64,000 nt of DNA from Aquatica leii (Eukaryota > Arthropoda > Insecta > Coleoptera > Lampyridae): NCBI GenBank assembly GCA_035610365.1, contig CM069436.1, forward strand, positions 57,241,505 through 57,305,504, written 5' to 3'. Each line of letters opens with the position of its first letter. Position 1 is the first letter of the stretch. This document shows, in pieces, positions 50,406-61,150 of the stretch. The position numbers and the translations under genes were made by a program. A model generated the notes under the pieces. It was not told where the DNA came from. It did no database searches and saw nothing but the letters and a program-made list of their open reading frames with translations.

Positions 50406-50600
50406 TGTACAGCATTAGAGAATTACTTTGAATTACTAAAGAATTACAGTGTATCACATAAAAATATTAAGAATTACTAAGAATTACTATGAATTAGTGA
50501 AGAATTACAGTGTATTACTTAAAAATATCAAAGAATTACTAAGAATTACTCTGAATTTGTAAAGTAATTATTAAGAATTACATACTTAAAATAGTGACTG
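50406..50600 (+). repeat. tandem repeat of a ~61-bp unit with GAATTACTAA sub-repeats
   Basis: Two clear copies (about 50440-50501 and 50502-50563) of AAGAATTACAGTGTAT...GAATTACTAAGAATTACT plus degenerate flanking units. The roughly 10-bp motif AAGAATTACT recurs throughout. Confidence 0.8.
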
Positions 50601-50799
50601 AGTAAGAAGTACTTAAAAAAAAGAGTATTACTAAAAATTTCGCCTGTATTACTAAGAATTCCGGATGTATTACAAAACCTTGAAGATTATTCTTTCGTAT
50701 TGCAGCTGATATTCGTGTTTTAAAACGCTTTGCTTAACTCTTAAGATGCATATGCCCGCTATTGCCTCCCTGTAGTAAAATATTATTATAAATATTATT

Positions 50800-51868
50800 C
50801 ACAAGTATCAGGCTTAGCGATGAGATCAAAAATCTCACCTTTAGCAGCTGAAATTTTTATAAACAATTTAGAAAATTAAATTTTTTAAAGTCTATATTAA
50901 ACAAAATTTCTTTTTGGTATAGATACGTTAATGATTGCTTAGTTCTTTTTAATAGTACTATTGACGAGTTAAATAATTTTAGTAAGTTTATTAATTCTAT
51001 CCATCTAAAAATAAAATTGACTTTAGATATTGAATCAAACAACTCTTTGTCTTATTTAGATTTAAAAGTTTCGCGGTTTAATAATACATTTAATTTCGAT
51101 ATTTTTCGCAAACCTTCTCATACAGATTGCGTAATTCCTTTTAATTCGTGCCATTGTTTTTCTCATAAAACTGCTGCTTTCCGTTCGTACTTTCATAGAC
51201 TATTTTTTATACCTTTGTGTCCTTCTAATTTTCATAAAGAACACAAAACTATAAATCAAATTAGTTTAAATAATGGTTATCCTGTTCAATTAATTAATAG
51301 TATTTTTTACAAAGTTTGTATAAAACATTTATTTAAAAATTTAATCAATTTTCCTACTTATAATGAAATGGTTTTTAGATCTTTTCCATACTTTAGTCAC
51401 TGTTTTCAATTTTTTCAAAAACTTTTAAAAAAACATGATATTAAAATTTTATTTATGACACATAACTCATTTAAATTATATTTTAGTTAATAATAAAGTT
51501 CAACGACCAATTTTACATAAATCTAGAGTGTATAGACTTACTTGTTCTTTTTGCAATTCTTCATATATTGGTCAAACAGGTAGAAAATTTAAAACTAGAC
51601 TAAATGACCATTTATATTTGATAAATAAATATTTAAATACAAATATTTATAACACTAACTCTGTTTTTGCCAACCGTATTTTATGTTCAGGAGATTCATT
51701 TTCTTCAGATTTGAATATCAAAATTTTACATGTTTGCAATAAAGGATCTCTTCTTAACTCATGAGAAACTTTTGAAATAAATAGAATTTTTAACGATGTT
51801 TCTATAAATTGTCTAAATGAAATGTTAAATTTAAATCTCTCAATTTTACTCAGTTCAAAATTATAGTT
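50800..51868 (+). pseudogene. Penelope-like element relic (palm to GIY-YIG)
   Basis: It begins with the RT motif LAMRSKISPLAAEIFINNLEN (about 50815-50877), then the palm motif WYRYVNDCLVLFN at 50918-50956, where Y-V-N-D replaces the catalytic Y-V-D-D. A long open stretch (51017-51490) covers LSYLDLKVSRFNNTFNFDIF and RKPSHTD, the LxFLDxxI and YRKPTxT blocks, then FNSCHCFSHKTAAFRS and the NNGYP block. After stops at 51490 it resumes with VYRLTCSFCNSSYIGQTGR (51528-51590), the GIY-YIG endonuclease signature, and ends near 51868. The RT N-terminus is missing. Confidence 0.88.
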
Positions 51869-52489
51869 TTATTCTTTTTATTCTTTTCATTTTTCTTTTT
51901 TTATTTGATATTTTTTATTTTTTAATTTTCTTTATTTAAAATAATTTTTTAAATATAGTAGACTGTATAAAGTTGACAAACACGTTTAATTGACATATTA
52001 ATTTATAATAAATAATAATAAACGTCATAAAATATGTAAACAACAATCATGATTTGCATTATACTATAAAATGTTTTTGAGTCGCTATTTGCGATCTACT
52101 CTAATTTACGTTTATACATTTTTAGGTTTTGTTGTTATACACTATTTATAAAAATAAATGAAAACATATAATCTACATCATTACGAGTATATCAAATTTT
52201 GTACAAAACTAATAACACTAGCCGACACAATTCTTAGACCTGACTTAATCTGAAATTTTAGTATTTTATATTGTTTCAAACATAAATACTATATGTTAAC
52301 ATAAGGAATCACGTCACATTTTTAAAATAATGCTTTTATTCTTAGTACTAGTAAAGTTGTTTTGCATAGACGCAGTACTGCTCACTTTTATGTTCTTTTT
52401 GGTTAAAAGCCTGCCAATCTCCTGTGTTGTTCCGGAAACAAAAACTAAGTATGCAAATCTTTTAGGTCGTTTTTTTTATCACAGACTAA

Positions 52490-52800
52490 AGAGTAAGGAG
52501 TCTACAAACTAATGTGTAAATGCGAAAAAAGCTACGTTGGACAAACGATAAGGTCGGTCGAAGAAAGAGTTAAGAAACATCAAAACGACACACAAAAAAA
52601 GAGAAATAGACAATCACTAATTGCGGAACATGTATGCAAACACAACAATAGGTCCACTTTGAAAAACCAGAAGTGTTTGTTGCTACTAAAAATTATCATC
52701 AGAAAATTATGAAAAAGGTCATCAAATTAAAAAAACACCCCAATTAAAACTGTGATGGCGGCTACAAACTTACACCTAGAAAAGCTTGTTACAAAGTTGG
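52490..52800 (+). pseudogene. Penelope-like GIY-YIG fragment (second family)
   Basis: Reads CKCEKSYVGQTIRSVEERVK then KHQND and SLIAEHVCKHN, a GIY-YIG module with the CxCxxxYVGxTxR signature. Past a stop, VIKLKKHP and DGGYKL fit the EIxKxPxNxNRDDGYxL tail found after this module in some PLE proteins. It lacks the RT part and differs clearly from the neighbouring PLE at 50.8-51.9 kb. Confidence 0.75.
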
Positions 52801-53379
52801 GTCACAGTCGATGAAGCACAACGACTACACTCCGGTAAATTATCGACGTATATAAGAAGGAACAACTACCGAGAGAATCCATCTGATAGGAGATTCTGAA
52901 AAAGCTGACAGCGAAATGTCAAAGCAAACTATAAGTACACGAAAAAGTGAAAGCGATCAAGTGATTTTATGTCGGAAATAGTGCTCGTTAAGCAGATTCT
53001 AAGTGGCACAACGATAGCCAAAATAATATACAAGTTTTAAACTACAGGATTAAATAAGTGTAATAATTACGGTCACAATTTACACTAAAACAAAGAACAT
53101 GACAACACTTTTATTCCATTAGCGGCAGAAGCTAAAATTCCAATACAAGTTTGAAGCAAATAGCAATAAACTTTGGAATGCGTCACACTTGAGTGCTGCA
53201 AATTTAAAAAAAACACTGCTATTAAGAGTTGCGTAAATATGATTTAGAAAGAAAGAGTGCGTTTTGCTTTTAAATTATTGAAAAATGTAACACAAATAGG
53301 GAGTTTATTTAGCAGTATTTTGTTTAGAGATAAATGCATGTTAACATTGCATAATGCACCAAATGTGCAAAGTTTTACA
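52801..53379. other. intergenic, no supported gene
   Basis: Nothing recognisable; it may include further degraded transposon sequence. Confidence 0.4.
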
Positions 53380-53881
53380 GCTACTAATAATCCACACAAA
53401 ATTGTACTCAATATCCCCAAATAATTACTGTTTCTGTATAAATATGAGGTCGTCACTTTTTATGATCATTTTCCTTACACGAAAACCTAACAGGAAAGCG
53501 GTTTTTGCAGTTGTTGAAAGAGATTGGAGTTTTGACAGTATCCGAAGTTACTGTAGACAACCAAGAAATTTGGTTTCAGAAAGATGGTTGCCCCGCACAC
53601 AACAGTCAAGATGTTGCGCAAATTTGTAAATGACAGTTGATTCAATAAGGTCGTTGCTTTAAATTGTGTAATTAACCGGTCTGCTAAATTCCTTAATCTT
53701 TTATACAACCATTTTTCTTTGTCTGGGAACATTTGAAATCTAAGTTTGATTCTGAACAAACATTTCAAAATATACATGTGCTGAAAAATTGCACTCAAAC
53801 CGAGTGTGGCCAAATTATCAAAGCAAAGCAAATGTTAAGGTACGGACACATTCTTAACATGTATCGTGTTGACATGTGTTC
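53380..53881 (+). pseudogene. mariner-like DDE transposase relic, interrupted by the gypsy element
   Basis: The C-terminal half of an IS630/mariner-type transposase. The clearest part is KKFGFRKMVAPHTTVK / IWFQKDGCPAHNSQDVAQIC at about 53560-53625, matching the WFQxDGAPAH block with the second catalytic Asp. At 53720-53790 is LWEHLKSKFDSEQTFQNI, matching the FLWGxLKxxVY block that follows the third acidic residue, then a basic C-terminus (QIIKAKQMLRYGHI). Frames shift between parts. The gypsy element at 53882-59256 is inserted in its extreme end; the original sequence continues at 59261. Confidence 0.68.
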
Positions 53882-55353
53882 TGTACCAACCCCCCTGTCT
53901 GGGTGGTACTTTATCTTTAAGGTGCTTCGGGTAGCTAAGTGGAGACTGAAGTAAATAATTGTTAACTTACAATGCATATACTTATTATTACCACCGAATA
54001 CAAAATAAATCGTATTAATATAATAACAACGGATAAAATAAAGTAATTATACTAATTAACAAGTGATTACTCAATAATAAACAAAATAAACGGCTTCTTT
54101 TCTGGTCGGTTGACCCTGTATTTAGTTTTATTTCGGTCCGGAACGGCTACCCTCTATCGGCGGTTTCGGTAACTCGGTTATCAGTCCTACAACAGAGTAT
54201 TAATATGGCGTATTTTATTACCTTATTAAATTGTTGGTTTTTAATTAATGCCAGGCTAAGTGTGAGGTGTGGTGATTTTATTTCAACTAGGGGAGAACGG
54301 GGATTAAAAGCAGTTAAGGAAACAGACAGGTAATTGATGAATAAATCTTTAAGAATCGGCGGCGGACTTTGACCTCTTGGTTCTTAATTCCAAAAATTTC
54401 ATTAAAAGTAATTAATTACGGCTCCGATAATTATGAAATTTTACAGGTCGGTGGACGGTGCTATTGCGAACAACTTTTGATTGAGTGGATCGTGAATGGG
54501 TCACAAAATGTAATTAAAACCTCTGATTGAATAAAAATTCAAGGTCAATAACGTTAAATTCGATTGTTCAATGAAACTAAATAAATTCGGTGAACTCGGA
54601 AAAGCTGGACAGGTAAATTCAATGTACAATTAATGATCAGGTGAATATGATTCCACGGCGCGTTACTAATTAAAGTTTTACGGTAGCTGTTTGTTTATAG
54701 CTCCTTCAGTTACATAAAGTTCTTTTCTTTGAATTATTAAATCTTCGAGCCGGGGTTTACCCAACCACAAAAAGATCGCAAACTTTACACAAGGGCCTTT
54801 ATGTAACCACTCGGAAATTGGATTAATTAGTGCTAATGCTCGGGCCAGGCAAATTCCTAGCCACCGGAGAATTAACACTTCCAACAGGAACAAACGGATA
54901 CACGACTTTACAAATCTTACACTTACTCTGAATGATGTTCGCGGCGGTGACGGTGATTTTAATGAATGAGAGATGAACGAAATGAAACAGGTCCAGGTGA
55001 ATCGCAGCGTAGTCGGTGTAAATCAATTAACAGGTCGTTCGAGTAGTCCAGGTAATAGCGGTTGTCAACAAAACACAAAAGTAATAATCAGGTTCGGTTT
55101 TAGCAAAGGTTTCTCGGAGAGGAGTTTCTGGAAACGGATCTCGGAGGAGAAGGCTAAGTTCGATAAGTAAGCTTGCGTGGCCGCTTTTATACACCCCGGT
55201 AGTTCCGCTTGGCTGCCTTTGTAGCGGGGATCACCGTGCGCATCGTTTCGGATTTGGTGGGGACCTACGATACGGTGAAAGTCCACGCGCAATTTTCAAA
55301 TAATTATTGTGAATTTCCTAAAAAAATTGCATTACTGGATTCGTATCGTTACA
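53882..55353 (-). repeat. gypsy 3' LTR (1472 bp)
   Basis: On the minus strand it begins TGTAACGATACGAATCC and ends GGGGTTGGTACA. It has one copy of the 70-bp unit that is duplicated in the other LTR. Confidence 0.95.
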
Positions 55354-55367
55354 TATCATCCCTCCCT
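55354..55367 (-). promoter_or_regulatory. polypurine tract
   Basis: AGGGAGGGATGATA on the minus strand ends directly at the TG of the 3' LTR, the position of the plus-strand primer in LTR retrotransposons. Confidence 0.75.
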
Positions 55368-55423
55368 AGGAGAAAGAACGAAGACAACGGGGCGAACGGT
55401 GGCGGACCTGCACAGACTTATAC

Positions 55424-57601
55424 TTACGGTTTTACGGTGGCCTTTTCTTCGGGATCGGCATTAGGGATGGCATACTCCCACGGCCGATGGCTGTACAGAA
55501 GATGCATCTTTCCTGCTGGAATCCCGACCCTCTTTTTGTACATATTGCAGGTTGAACATCGTCGAACGTACATTCGTACATCTCTGGAGACTCCGGGCCA
55601 GTAATAACGCTGAAAAACGCGTTTTAAGGTGTTGGCGACACCCAAGTGTCCGGCAGTGGCGGCGTCGTGGCATTCAGCTAAAACCTGGTGGCGTTGGGCT
55701 CTTGGCACGCAGAGTTTCCAACTGGTATGTAGTCCTTCGCCTACTTCGGGATTATTTACGGTGAAATTTTTATACAGGTGGTCTTGTTCAATTTTATATT
55801 CAGGCCACTGGCGAGGACTCGCTAATACCTTCTTTTTCATCTTGTCGCACCAGGTATCGGGAACGGGTTGGTCGGTTAGAGCGGCGACGGGGCACGTTGA
55901 GTCATTCTCGTAACGGCGAGACAGGGCGTCAGCTAGTACGTTTTGTTGAAACTGTGCTACTTCATGTTGCAGGGACGTGTTTAACAGGAGTAACTCTTCT
56001 TCCGTAATGCTGCGGATGCCATCAAGGCCGGGATCGTGTCCTAGTAGACATGGAACGGATTCAGCATTTAAAATCAGAGTAGCTTCGGTTGCGTGGAGTA
56101 TAGCGTGGTTTCGATAGAGGAAGTCCCATCCTAACAGAATATCTGTTGTGAGGTGTCCTAGGGCTTGGCAGTCTAACGTAAGTATCTGGGCTCCAATCTT
56201 GATTGGAAACGAATAACTTCCTTGAGTTTTAGCCGTCTCTCCATTGGCGAGCTGTACCACCTGGGTTTGATTTTCGGAGGATTTCTCGTGAGGTCTCACA
56301 AGAGCCTGGATGCGAGGACTGATGTAGCTTCTGGATGCGCCAGTATCGATTAGCGCATAAAAGTTGTAACCTGAAATAGAGACTGGAGCAAATAATCGGG
56401 AATCAAGGACAGCGGGCGTTGGAGGGTGGTTTGTTTTTGTCGAATAGAATTGACGTACCGTTTTTAACCACTCTGTCCATTCTAGGTTACTGGTAGAGCC
56501 GTGGAGGGCCTTTGTTACTAATCGGGGCTCTTCTATGGACGCTAATTGGCTAAATCCGTTTCTCGACTGCGGGCATGGACAATCACGGGAGTAGACTCCA
56601 TTTTTGCCGCATCGTGAGCAAAAAAGCTTAAACTGTCCTCGGCATTGGTTTTTCTGATGGCCTCTCTGGCCGCATCTCCAGCATACTTCGGGTGCGTTGT
56701 ACGGTCTAGGCGGGTGGGCAGCGACTGGTTCCTGCTCAACTGTTCTTTGTGGAATTCGGTTGCGGCTTACGGTAGCTACATCAAAGCGGACGATCGGTGA
56801 TCGTTGGGGTTTTGACTGTGGTATCGCCTCATATTCTCTGGCCAGGGCCGCTAATTCTGCGAGGTCGGAAAAGTCCTTTCTTCGTACGTAGAACTTGTAC
56901 GATGGGTGTAGATTTTCGTAAATCCTTTCCAGTTGCATGTCGGCCGGCATTTGTCCGTGGCGTCTCATCAGCGTCCTTATTGCATTAATGTAATCTTTGG
57001 CTTTTTCGCCATCCTGGTGCAGTCGGTTTCTTACCGCCTCTTCGGTTTGGTAGCGGTATCTGGGCCCTACAAATTCGAGTTGAAAATAACGGACGAAATC
57101 TTCCCATTGGGTCCATTGGTCTTTATTATTTCTGTACCAGAGGAGCACGTCGTCTTTCAGTAATTCCGGCAGGGCTTGTAATAATGCTACTCCAGGGATT
57201 TGGTATCCGGTTTTTAATTCTTCAATTCGTTCCAGGAAGGAAATCGGGTCGGTTTTACCATCAAACTTGGTTCCCCATTTACGGACACAATCGCATAGCT
57301 GTGCGGGTGAAATTTCGGTCGTCAGCGTCACTGATGGTCCTGGTAATATTAATCCGGGATTCGGGGACGTGGGTCTCGAAGTATCTTGATTCCTGGGCCA
57401 CGTTAACGTGCTTGTAGTGCCTTCGGTGATTCGCAAGGCATTGATTAGACGTGCTTTTAATTCATTGACGCCTCCGGTTGCATCAAGTTTATAAGCTCGT
57501 AGTCGGCTGATTAATTCTTTTTTTTTCATATTACATACCCAGCTGACCAACGCATCGCATTCAGGCGTTTCTTCTTGTGTCATTTCGGCCGGTTCAGACA
57601 T
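55424..57601 (-). CDS. Gag-protease-integrase N-terminus fusion ORF of the gypsy element
   Basis: An intact 725-codon ORF starting at the first ATG after the leader. Residues 25-57 look like a SAP-type DNA-binding motif (KKELISRLRAYKLDA). Residues 102-262 are a retrotransposon Gag core (LLWYRNNKDQW, RNRLHQDGEKAKDY). A CCHC knuckle lies at 307-320 (C307, C310, H315, C320), with a second at 328-341 lacking the His. The aspartic protease has LIDTGAS at 418-424 and ILLGWDFL at 488-495. Then the protein jumps from about residue 551 straight to the last RNase H motif LADALSRR (556-563), so about 500 residues of RT and RNase H are missing in frame. The integrase zinc domain follows (H645, H652, C682, C685), and the ORF ends soon after RPWEYAI without the catalytic core. 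It could make particles and process them, but cannot copy itself. Confidence 0.92.
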   Translation of the reverse strand: MSEPAEMTQEETPECDALVSWVCNMKKKELISRLRAYKLDATGGVNELKARLINALRITEGTTSTLTWPRNQDTSRPTSPNPGLILPGPSVTLTTEISPAQLCDCVRKWGTKFDGKTDPISFLERIEELKTGYQIPGVALLQALPELLKDDVLLWYRNNKDQWTQWEDFVRYFQLEFVGPRYRYQTEEAVRNRLHQDGEKAKDYINAIRTLMRRHGQMPADMQLERIYENLHPSYKFYVRRKDFSDLAELAALAREYEAIPQSKPQRSPIVRFDVATVSRNRIPQRTVEQEPVAAHPPRPYNAPEVCWRCGQRGHQKNQCRGQFKLFCSRCGKNGVYSRDCPCPQSRNGFSQLASIEEPRLVTKALHGSTSNLEWTEWLKTVRQFYSTKTNHPPTPAVLDSRLFAPVSISGYNFYALIDTGASRSYISPRIQALVRPHEKSSENQTQVVQLANGETAKTQGSYSFPIKIGAQILTLDCQALGHLTTDILLGWDFLYRNHAILHATEATLILNAESVPCLLGHDPGLDGIRSITEEELLLLNTSLQHEVAQFQQNVLADALSRRYENDSTCPVAALTDQPVPDTWCDKMKKKVLASPRQWPEYKIEQDHLYKNFTVNNPEVGEGLHTSWKLCVPRAQRHQVLAECHDAATAGHLGVANTLKRVFQRYYWPGVSRDVRMYVRRCSTCNMYKKRVGIPAGKMHLLYSHRPWEYAIPNADPEEKATVKP

Positions 57602-57718
57602 CGTGGATTTTTCGGTGAGTCTCGAGCGCCAACCAAAATGTCTAAAAAAATACGGTTACTAATTATTTACTTACAGGTTTTCCAGGATTCCTCGGTCCCT
57701 ATGCTCGGGCGTCAAATT
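57602..57718 (-). promoter_or_regulatory. gypsy leader between 5' LTR and ORF
   Basis: A 117-bp leader. The primer-binding site should adjoin the LTR, but the sequence there (ATTTGACGCCCGAGC) does not start with TGG. A TGGTTGGCGCTCGAGA string lies about 80 bp further in and is a possible displaced site. A GTAAGT and a TTTTTTTAG lie between them. Confidence 0.4.
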
Positions 57719-59256
57719 GTACCAACCCCCCTGTCTGGGTGGTACTTTATCTTTAAGGTGCTTCGGGTAGCTAAGTGGAGACTGAAGTAAATAATTGTTA
57801 ACTTACAATGCATATACTTATTATTACCACCGAATACAAAATAAATCGTATTAATATAATAACAACGGATAAAATAAAGTAATTATACTAATTAACAAGT
57901 GATTACTCAATAATAAACAAAATAAACGGCTTCTTTTCTGGTCGGTTGACCCTGTATTTAGTTTTATTTCGGTCCGGAACGGCTACCCTCTATCGGCGGT
58001 TTCGGTAACTCGGTTATCAGTCCTACAACAGAGTATTAATATGGCGTATTTTATTACCTTATTAAATTGTTGGTTTTTAATTAATGCCAGGCTAAGTGTG
58101 AGGTGTGGTGATTTTATTTCAACTAGGGAGAACGGGGATTAAAGCAGTTAAGGAAACAGACAGGTAATTGATGAATAAATCTTTAAGAATCGGCGGCGGA
58201 CTTTGACCTCTTGGTTCTTAATTCCAAAAATTTCATTAAAAGTAATTAATTACGGCTCCGATAATTATGAAATTTTACAGGTCGGTGGACGGTGCTATTG
58301 CGAACAACTTTTGATTGAGTGGATCGTGAATGGGTCACAAAATGTAATTAAAACCTCTGATTGAATAAAAATTCAAGGTCAATAACGTTAAATTCGATTG
58401 TTCAATGAAACTAAATAAATTCGGTGAACTCGGAAAAGCTGGACAGGTAAATTCAATGTACAATTAATGATCAGGTGAATATGATTCCACGGCGCGTTAC
58501 TAATTAAAGTTTTACGGTAGCTTTAATGCACAATTAATAATCAGGTGAATATGATTCCACGGCGCGTTACTAATTAAAGTTTTACGGTAGCTGTTTGTTT
58601 ATAGCTCCTTCAGTTACATAAAGTTCTTTTCTTTGAATTATTAAATCTTCGAGCCGGGGTTTACCCAACCACAAAAAGATCGCAAACTTTACACAAGGGC
58701 CTTTATGTAACCACTCGGAAATTGGATTAATTAGTGCTAATGCTCGGGCCAGGCAAATTCCTAGCCACCGGAGAATTAACACTTCCAACAGGAACAAACG
58801 GATACACGACTTTACAAATCTTACACTTACTCTGAATGATGTTCGTGGCGGTGACGGTGATTTTAATGAATGAGAGATGAACGAAATGAAACAGGTCCAG
58901 GTGAATCGCAGCGTAGTCGGTGTAAATCAATTAACAGGTCGTTCGAGTAGTCCAGGTAATAGCGGTTGTCAACAAAACACAAAAGTAATAATCAGGTTCG
59001 GTTTTAGCAAAGGTTTCTCGGAGAGGAGTTTCTGGAAACGGATCTCGGAGGAGAAGGCTAAGTTCGATAAGTAAGCTTGCGTGGCCGCTTTTATACACCC
59101 CGGTGGTTCCGCTTGGCTGCCTTTGTAGCGGGGATCACCGTGCGCATCGTTTCGGATTTGGTGGGGACCTACGATACGGTGAAAGTCCACGCGCAATTTT
59201 CAAATAATTATTGTGAATTTCCTAAAAAATTGCATTACTGGATTCGTATCGTTACA
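57719..59256 (-). repeat. gypsy 5' LTR (1538 bp)
   Basis: Partner of 53882-55353, the promoter-bearing LTR for the minus-strand ORF. It is longer because of the tandem duplication at 58455-58591. Confidence 0.95.
58455..58591 (+). repeat. 70-bp tandem duplication present in only one LTR
   Basis: Two units offset by exactly 70 bp, both containing TCAGGTGAATATGATTCCAC and ending TTTTACGGTAGCT. They differ at a few positions near the start (AATGTACAATTAATGATC versus AATGCACAATTAATAATC). Confidence 0.93.
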
Positions 59257-59260
59257 GTTC

Positions 59261-60909
59261 TAAACTATGAATATATAATAAATTATTTTAAATAGCCGGC
59301 ACATTATCATTATGTATCGTCAGATGCCTTAAACACGGTTATAAACGACATAGCACGTGTTATAAATATCTGGACTGTGTAACGAAACGAAAATAAAGTC
59401 CACCATTTTGGAAAATTAAAAACAAATTTTAAAATGGTGCATAGACTTTACCCCCATCCTCGTATATCCCACCAGCGCCAAAACGGTTCCCGCTCTAAAA
59501 CCGGCACTGAAAGAAAGAAAAAGGATATAAAAGCGGCTGCACCGTCTAGGATGGCATCTTTCCCGTCGTCGTCCGAGCGGCGTCTCTGAAGACACCTCGG
59601 ACATCCTGAAAACCGCCTGCCGAACCTGAAAACTAACCGTAAGTGAACCAGTAATCCCGTAAACGATCACCGCCTGTACCCGGAGCATTTGCTCAACCTG
59701 ATTAAATCCTGACCGGTTATACAACGATCGGAACCTGCGTTTCACCTGTCGCAATAAACAACGAATCATTTTCACGCACTTTCGTTTTCCGTACGTAGAT
59801 TTAGTAATTGTTGTAATTTGGAGTATTGTATTTGGTTATCCTTATTGGTAATTGTCGAACATCTGAAGTTTTCTGTTCGTAGAGTACCTTAGTGGTCGCC
59901 GTAGATAACTAAAGGGTTATTCAGTTACTGGATTGTATCATACTGCACCTTGGTCGACCCGGATGAGTAGCACTTAGACATTTATTCGTAGAGTACCTTA
60001 GTGCTCGCCGTAAGTGTTTAAGGTGATTTTATTTATCTCTCGAGTTGTACGACACTAACTTTATGTAACTCATACCTGTGTCATAAACAAATACAATAGA
60101 AACTTGTTTTGTTATCGAGTCGTGTTACAAACCTTATAAATACATATTGAAGTGTATTTCGATTCATTTTCATCCAGTCATTTGCAAGAGAAGTTCAAGG
60201 ACCAGTTGCGACCTTGGAAAAAATCATAGAAAACGCCAATATAATAATAATTGTTGTTTGATCTACGTGAATTCAAATAAATTTGCTTTTTAATAATCCG
60301 CCGCATCGACCTGTAAATTTCAAAAATCGTATTTTCTTACGTACAATAATTACATTGCATTTAAAACGCACCTGAGGTCAACGTTCGAACAATTCGACGA
60401 AAGTGTTTACAAACTAACCTGTCAAATTTCCCCTGCACTACCTGTTCAATTTATCCAGACAAACGCACAAGAAAAGGCATCGCTGGCAAGGGGACTTGCG
60501 TTAAATTACCGGAACACGCGGGTATAAAAACGATATTTTTAACTTGTGTTTTAGCTTAAGCAACGTCGAGGTCGAGTCGTATACGGGCCAACAGAAGGCG
60601 CTACTGGCGGATTCGATAAACGATATACCGAGCCGTCCAGAAGTAATTTCAGTTTAATTTTCCCGAATTGTTATTTTGTTAATTTGGTTTATTTTAGTTT
60701 GGAGTTTAATTTTTATTTACTGTGTGTTATATAATGTAAGGATACATAATTGTTTTATTATACATCTTAATTGTGTTATTAGTAATTTCTCTACTTAGCT
60801 ACCTAGAGTGTTGTGAATAAGATCAAAATCACAACCCAGGGCCAGTTACAACTGGTCAGACATTCGTCAGCGTGTTACTCCATCAGCTCATCTCTAGTAC
60901 TTATTCAAG
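59261..60909. other. non-coding stretch with promoter-like and repeat features
   Basis: Higher GC than most of the window and no coding domain. It holds a hairpin (59394-59409 pairing with 59431-59450), a TATAAAA box at 59526-59532, an AATAAA near 59755, a 28-bp direct repeat (59876-59903 and 59985-60012) and a second TATAAAA near 60523. It may be a solo LTR or LTR fragment, but no paired ends or target duplication could be found. Confidence 0.45.
59876..60012 (+). repeat. 28-bp direct repeat, 109 bp apart
   Basis: TTCGTAGAGTACCTTAGTGG then TCGCCGTA at 59876-59903 recurs at 59985-60012 with one change (GTGC for GTGG). Confidence 0.85.
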
Positions 60910-60930
60910 ATAGAATTTATTGTTATGGAT

Positions 60931-61150
60931 TTATCTTAAACACAATAAAAGTCTTTCTTCTTGAGGTATCGCTTCTCTGAAATGTGTATTTTGTTTCTTA
61001 AATTTAGTTTCTAGTAAATTATACAAAACGTAGAATTTTTTCTTGCTCATCTTGATATATAATTTAAACTTTTTGTTATTATTGACAACTGTTTGCCACA
61101 TTACATGAAATTCACCCAATTTAATTTCATCAAAAGAGCAAACTATGCTG
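60931..61150 (-). pseudogene. PIF/Harbinger transposase N-terminal fragment
   Basis: Reads GEFHVMWQTVVNNNKKFKLY, then IKMSKKKFYVLYNLLETKF and HFREAIPQEERLLLCLR. This matches the start of HARBI1-type transposases (GEFxxL, F..Y.RMs...F..LL, R.aI...ERLxxTLR), the part before the DDE nuclease. The frame is open for about 60 codons and then lost, with no catalytic part following. It could be the autonomous relative of MITEs such as that at 4573-4751, but nothing here proves it. Confidence 0.7.

Larger units (their letters stand above)
53878..59260 (-). mobile_element. gypsy LTR retrotransposon, internally deleted, 4-bp TSD
   Basis: A complete insertion with target duplication GTTC at 53878-53881 and 59257-59260, two nearly identical LTRs, and a 2.37-kb interior carrying one long minus-strand ORF. 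Both LTRs have TG...CA ends. The differences I saw are three one-base run-length changes, two substitutions (54942/58846 and 55201/59105) and a 70-bp duplication in one LTR, so insertion was recent. The interior lacks reverse transcriptase, RNase H and the integrase core, so the copy must be non-autonomous. A purine-rich tract sits next to the 3' LTR as expected. Confidence 0.95.

Noticed and set aside
55209..55764. Plus-strand open frames across the gypsy ORF and LTR
   Set aside because: They are shadows of the 725-codon minus-strand ORF and of the LTR.
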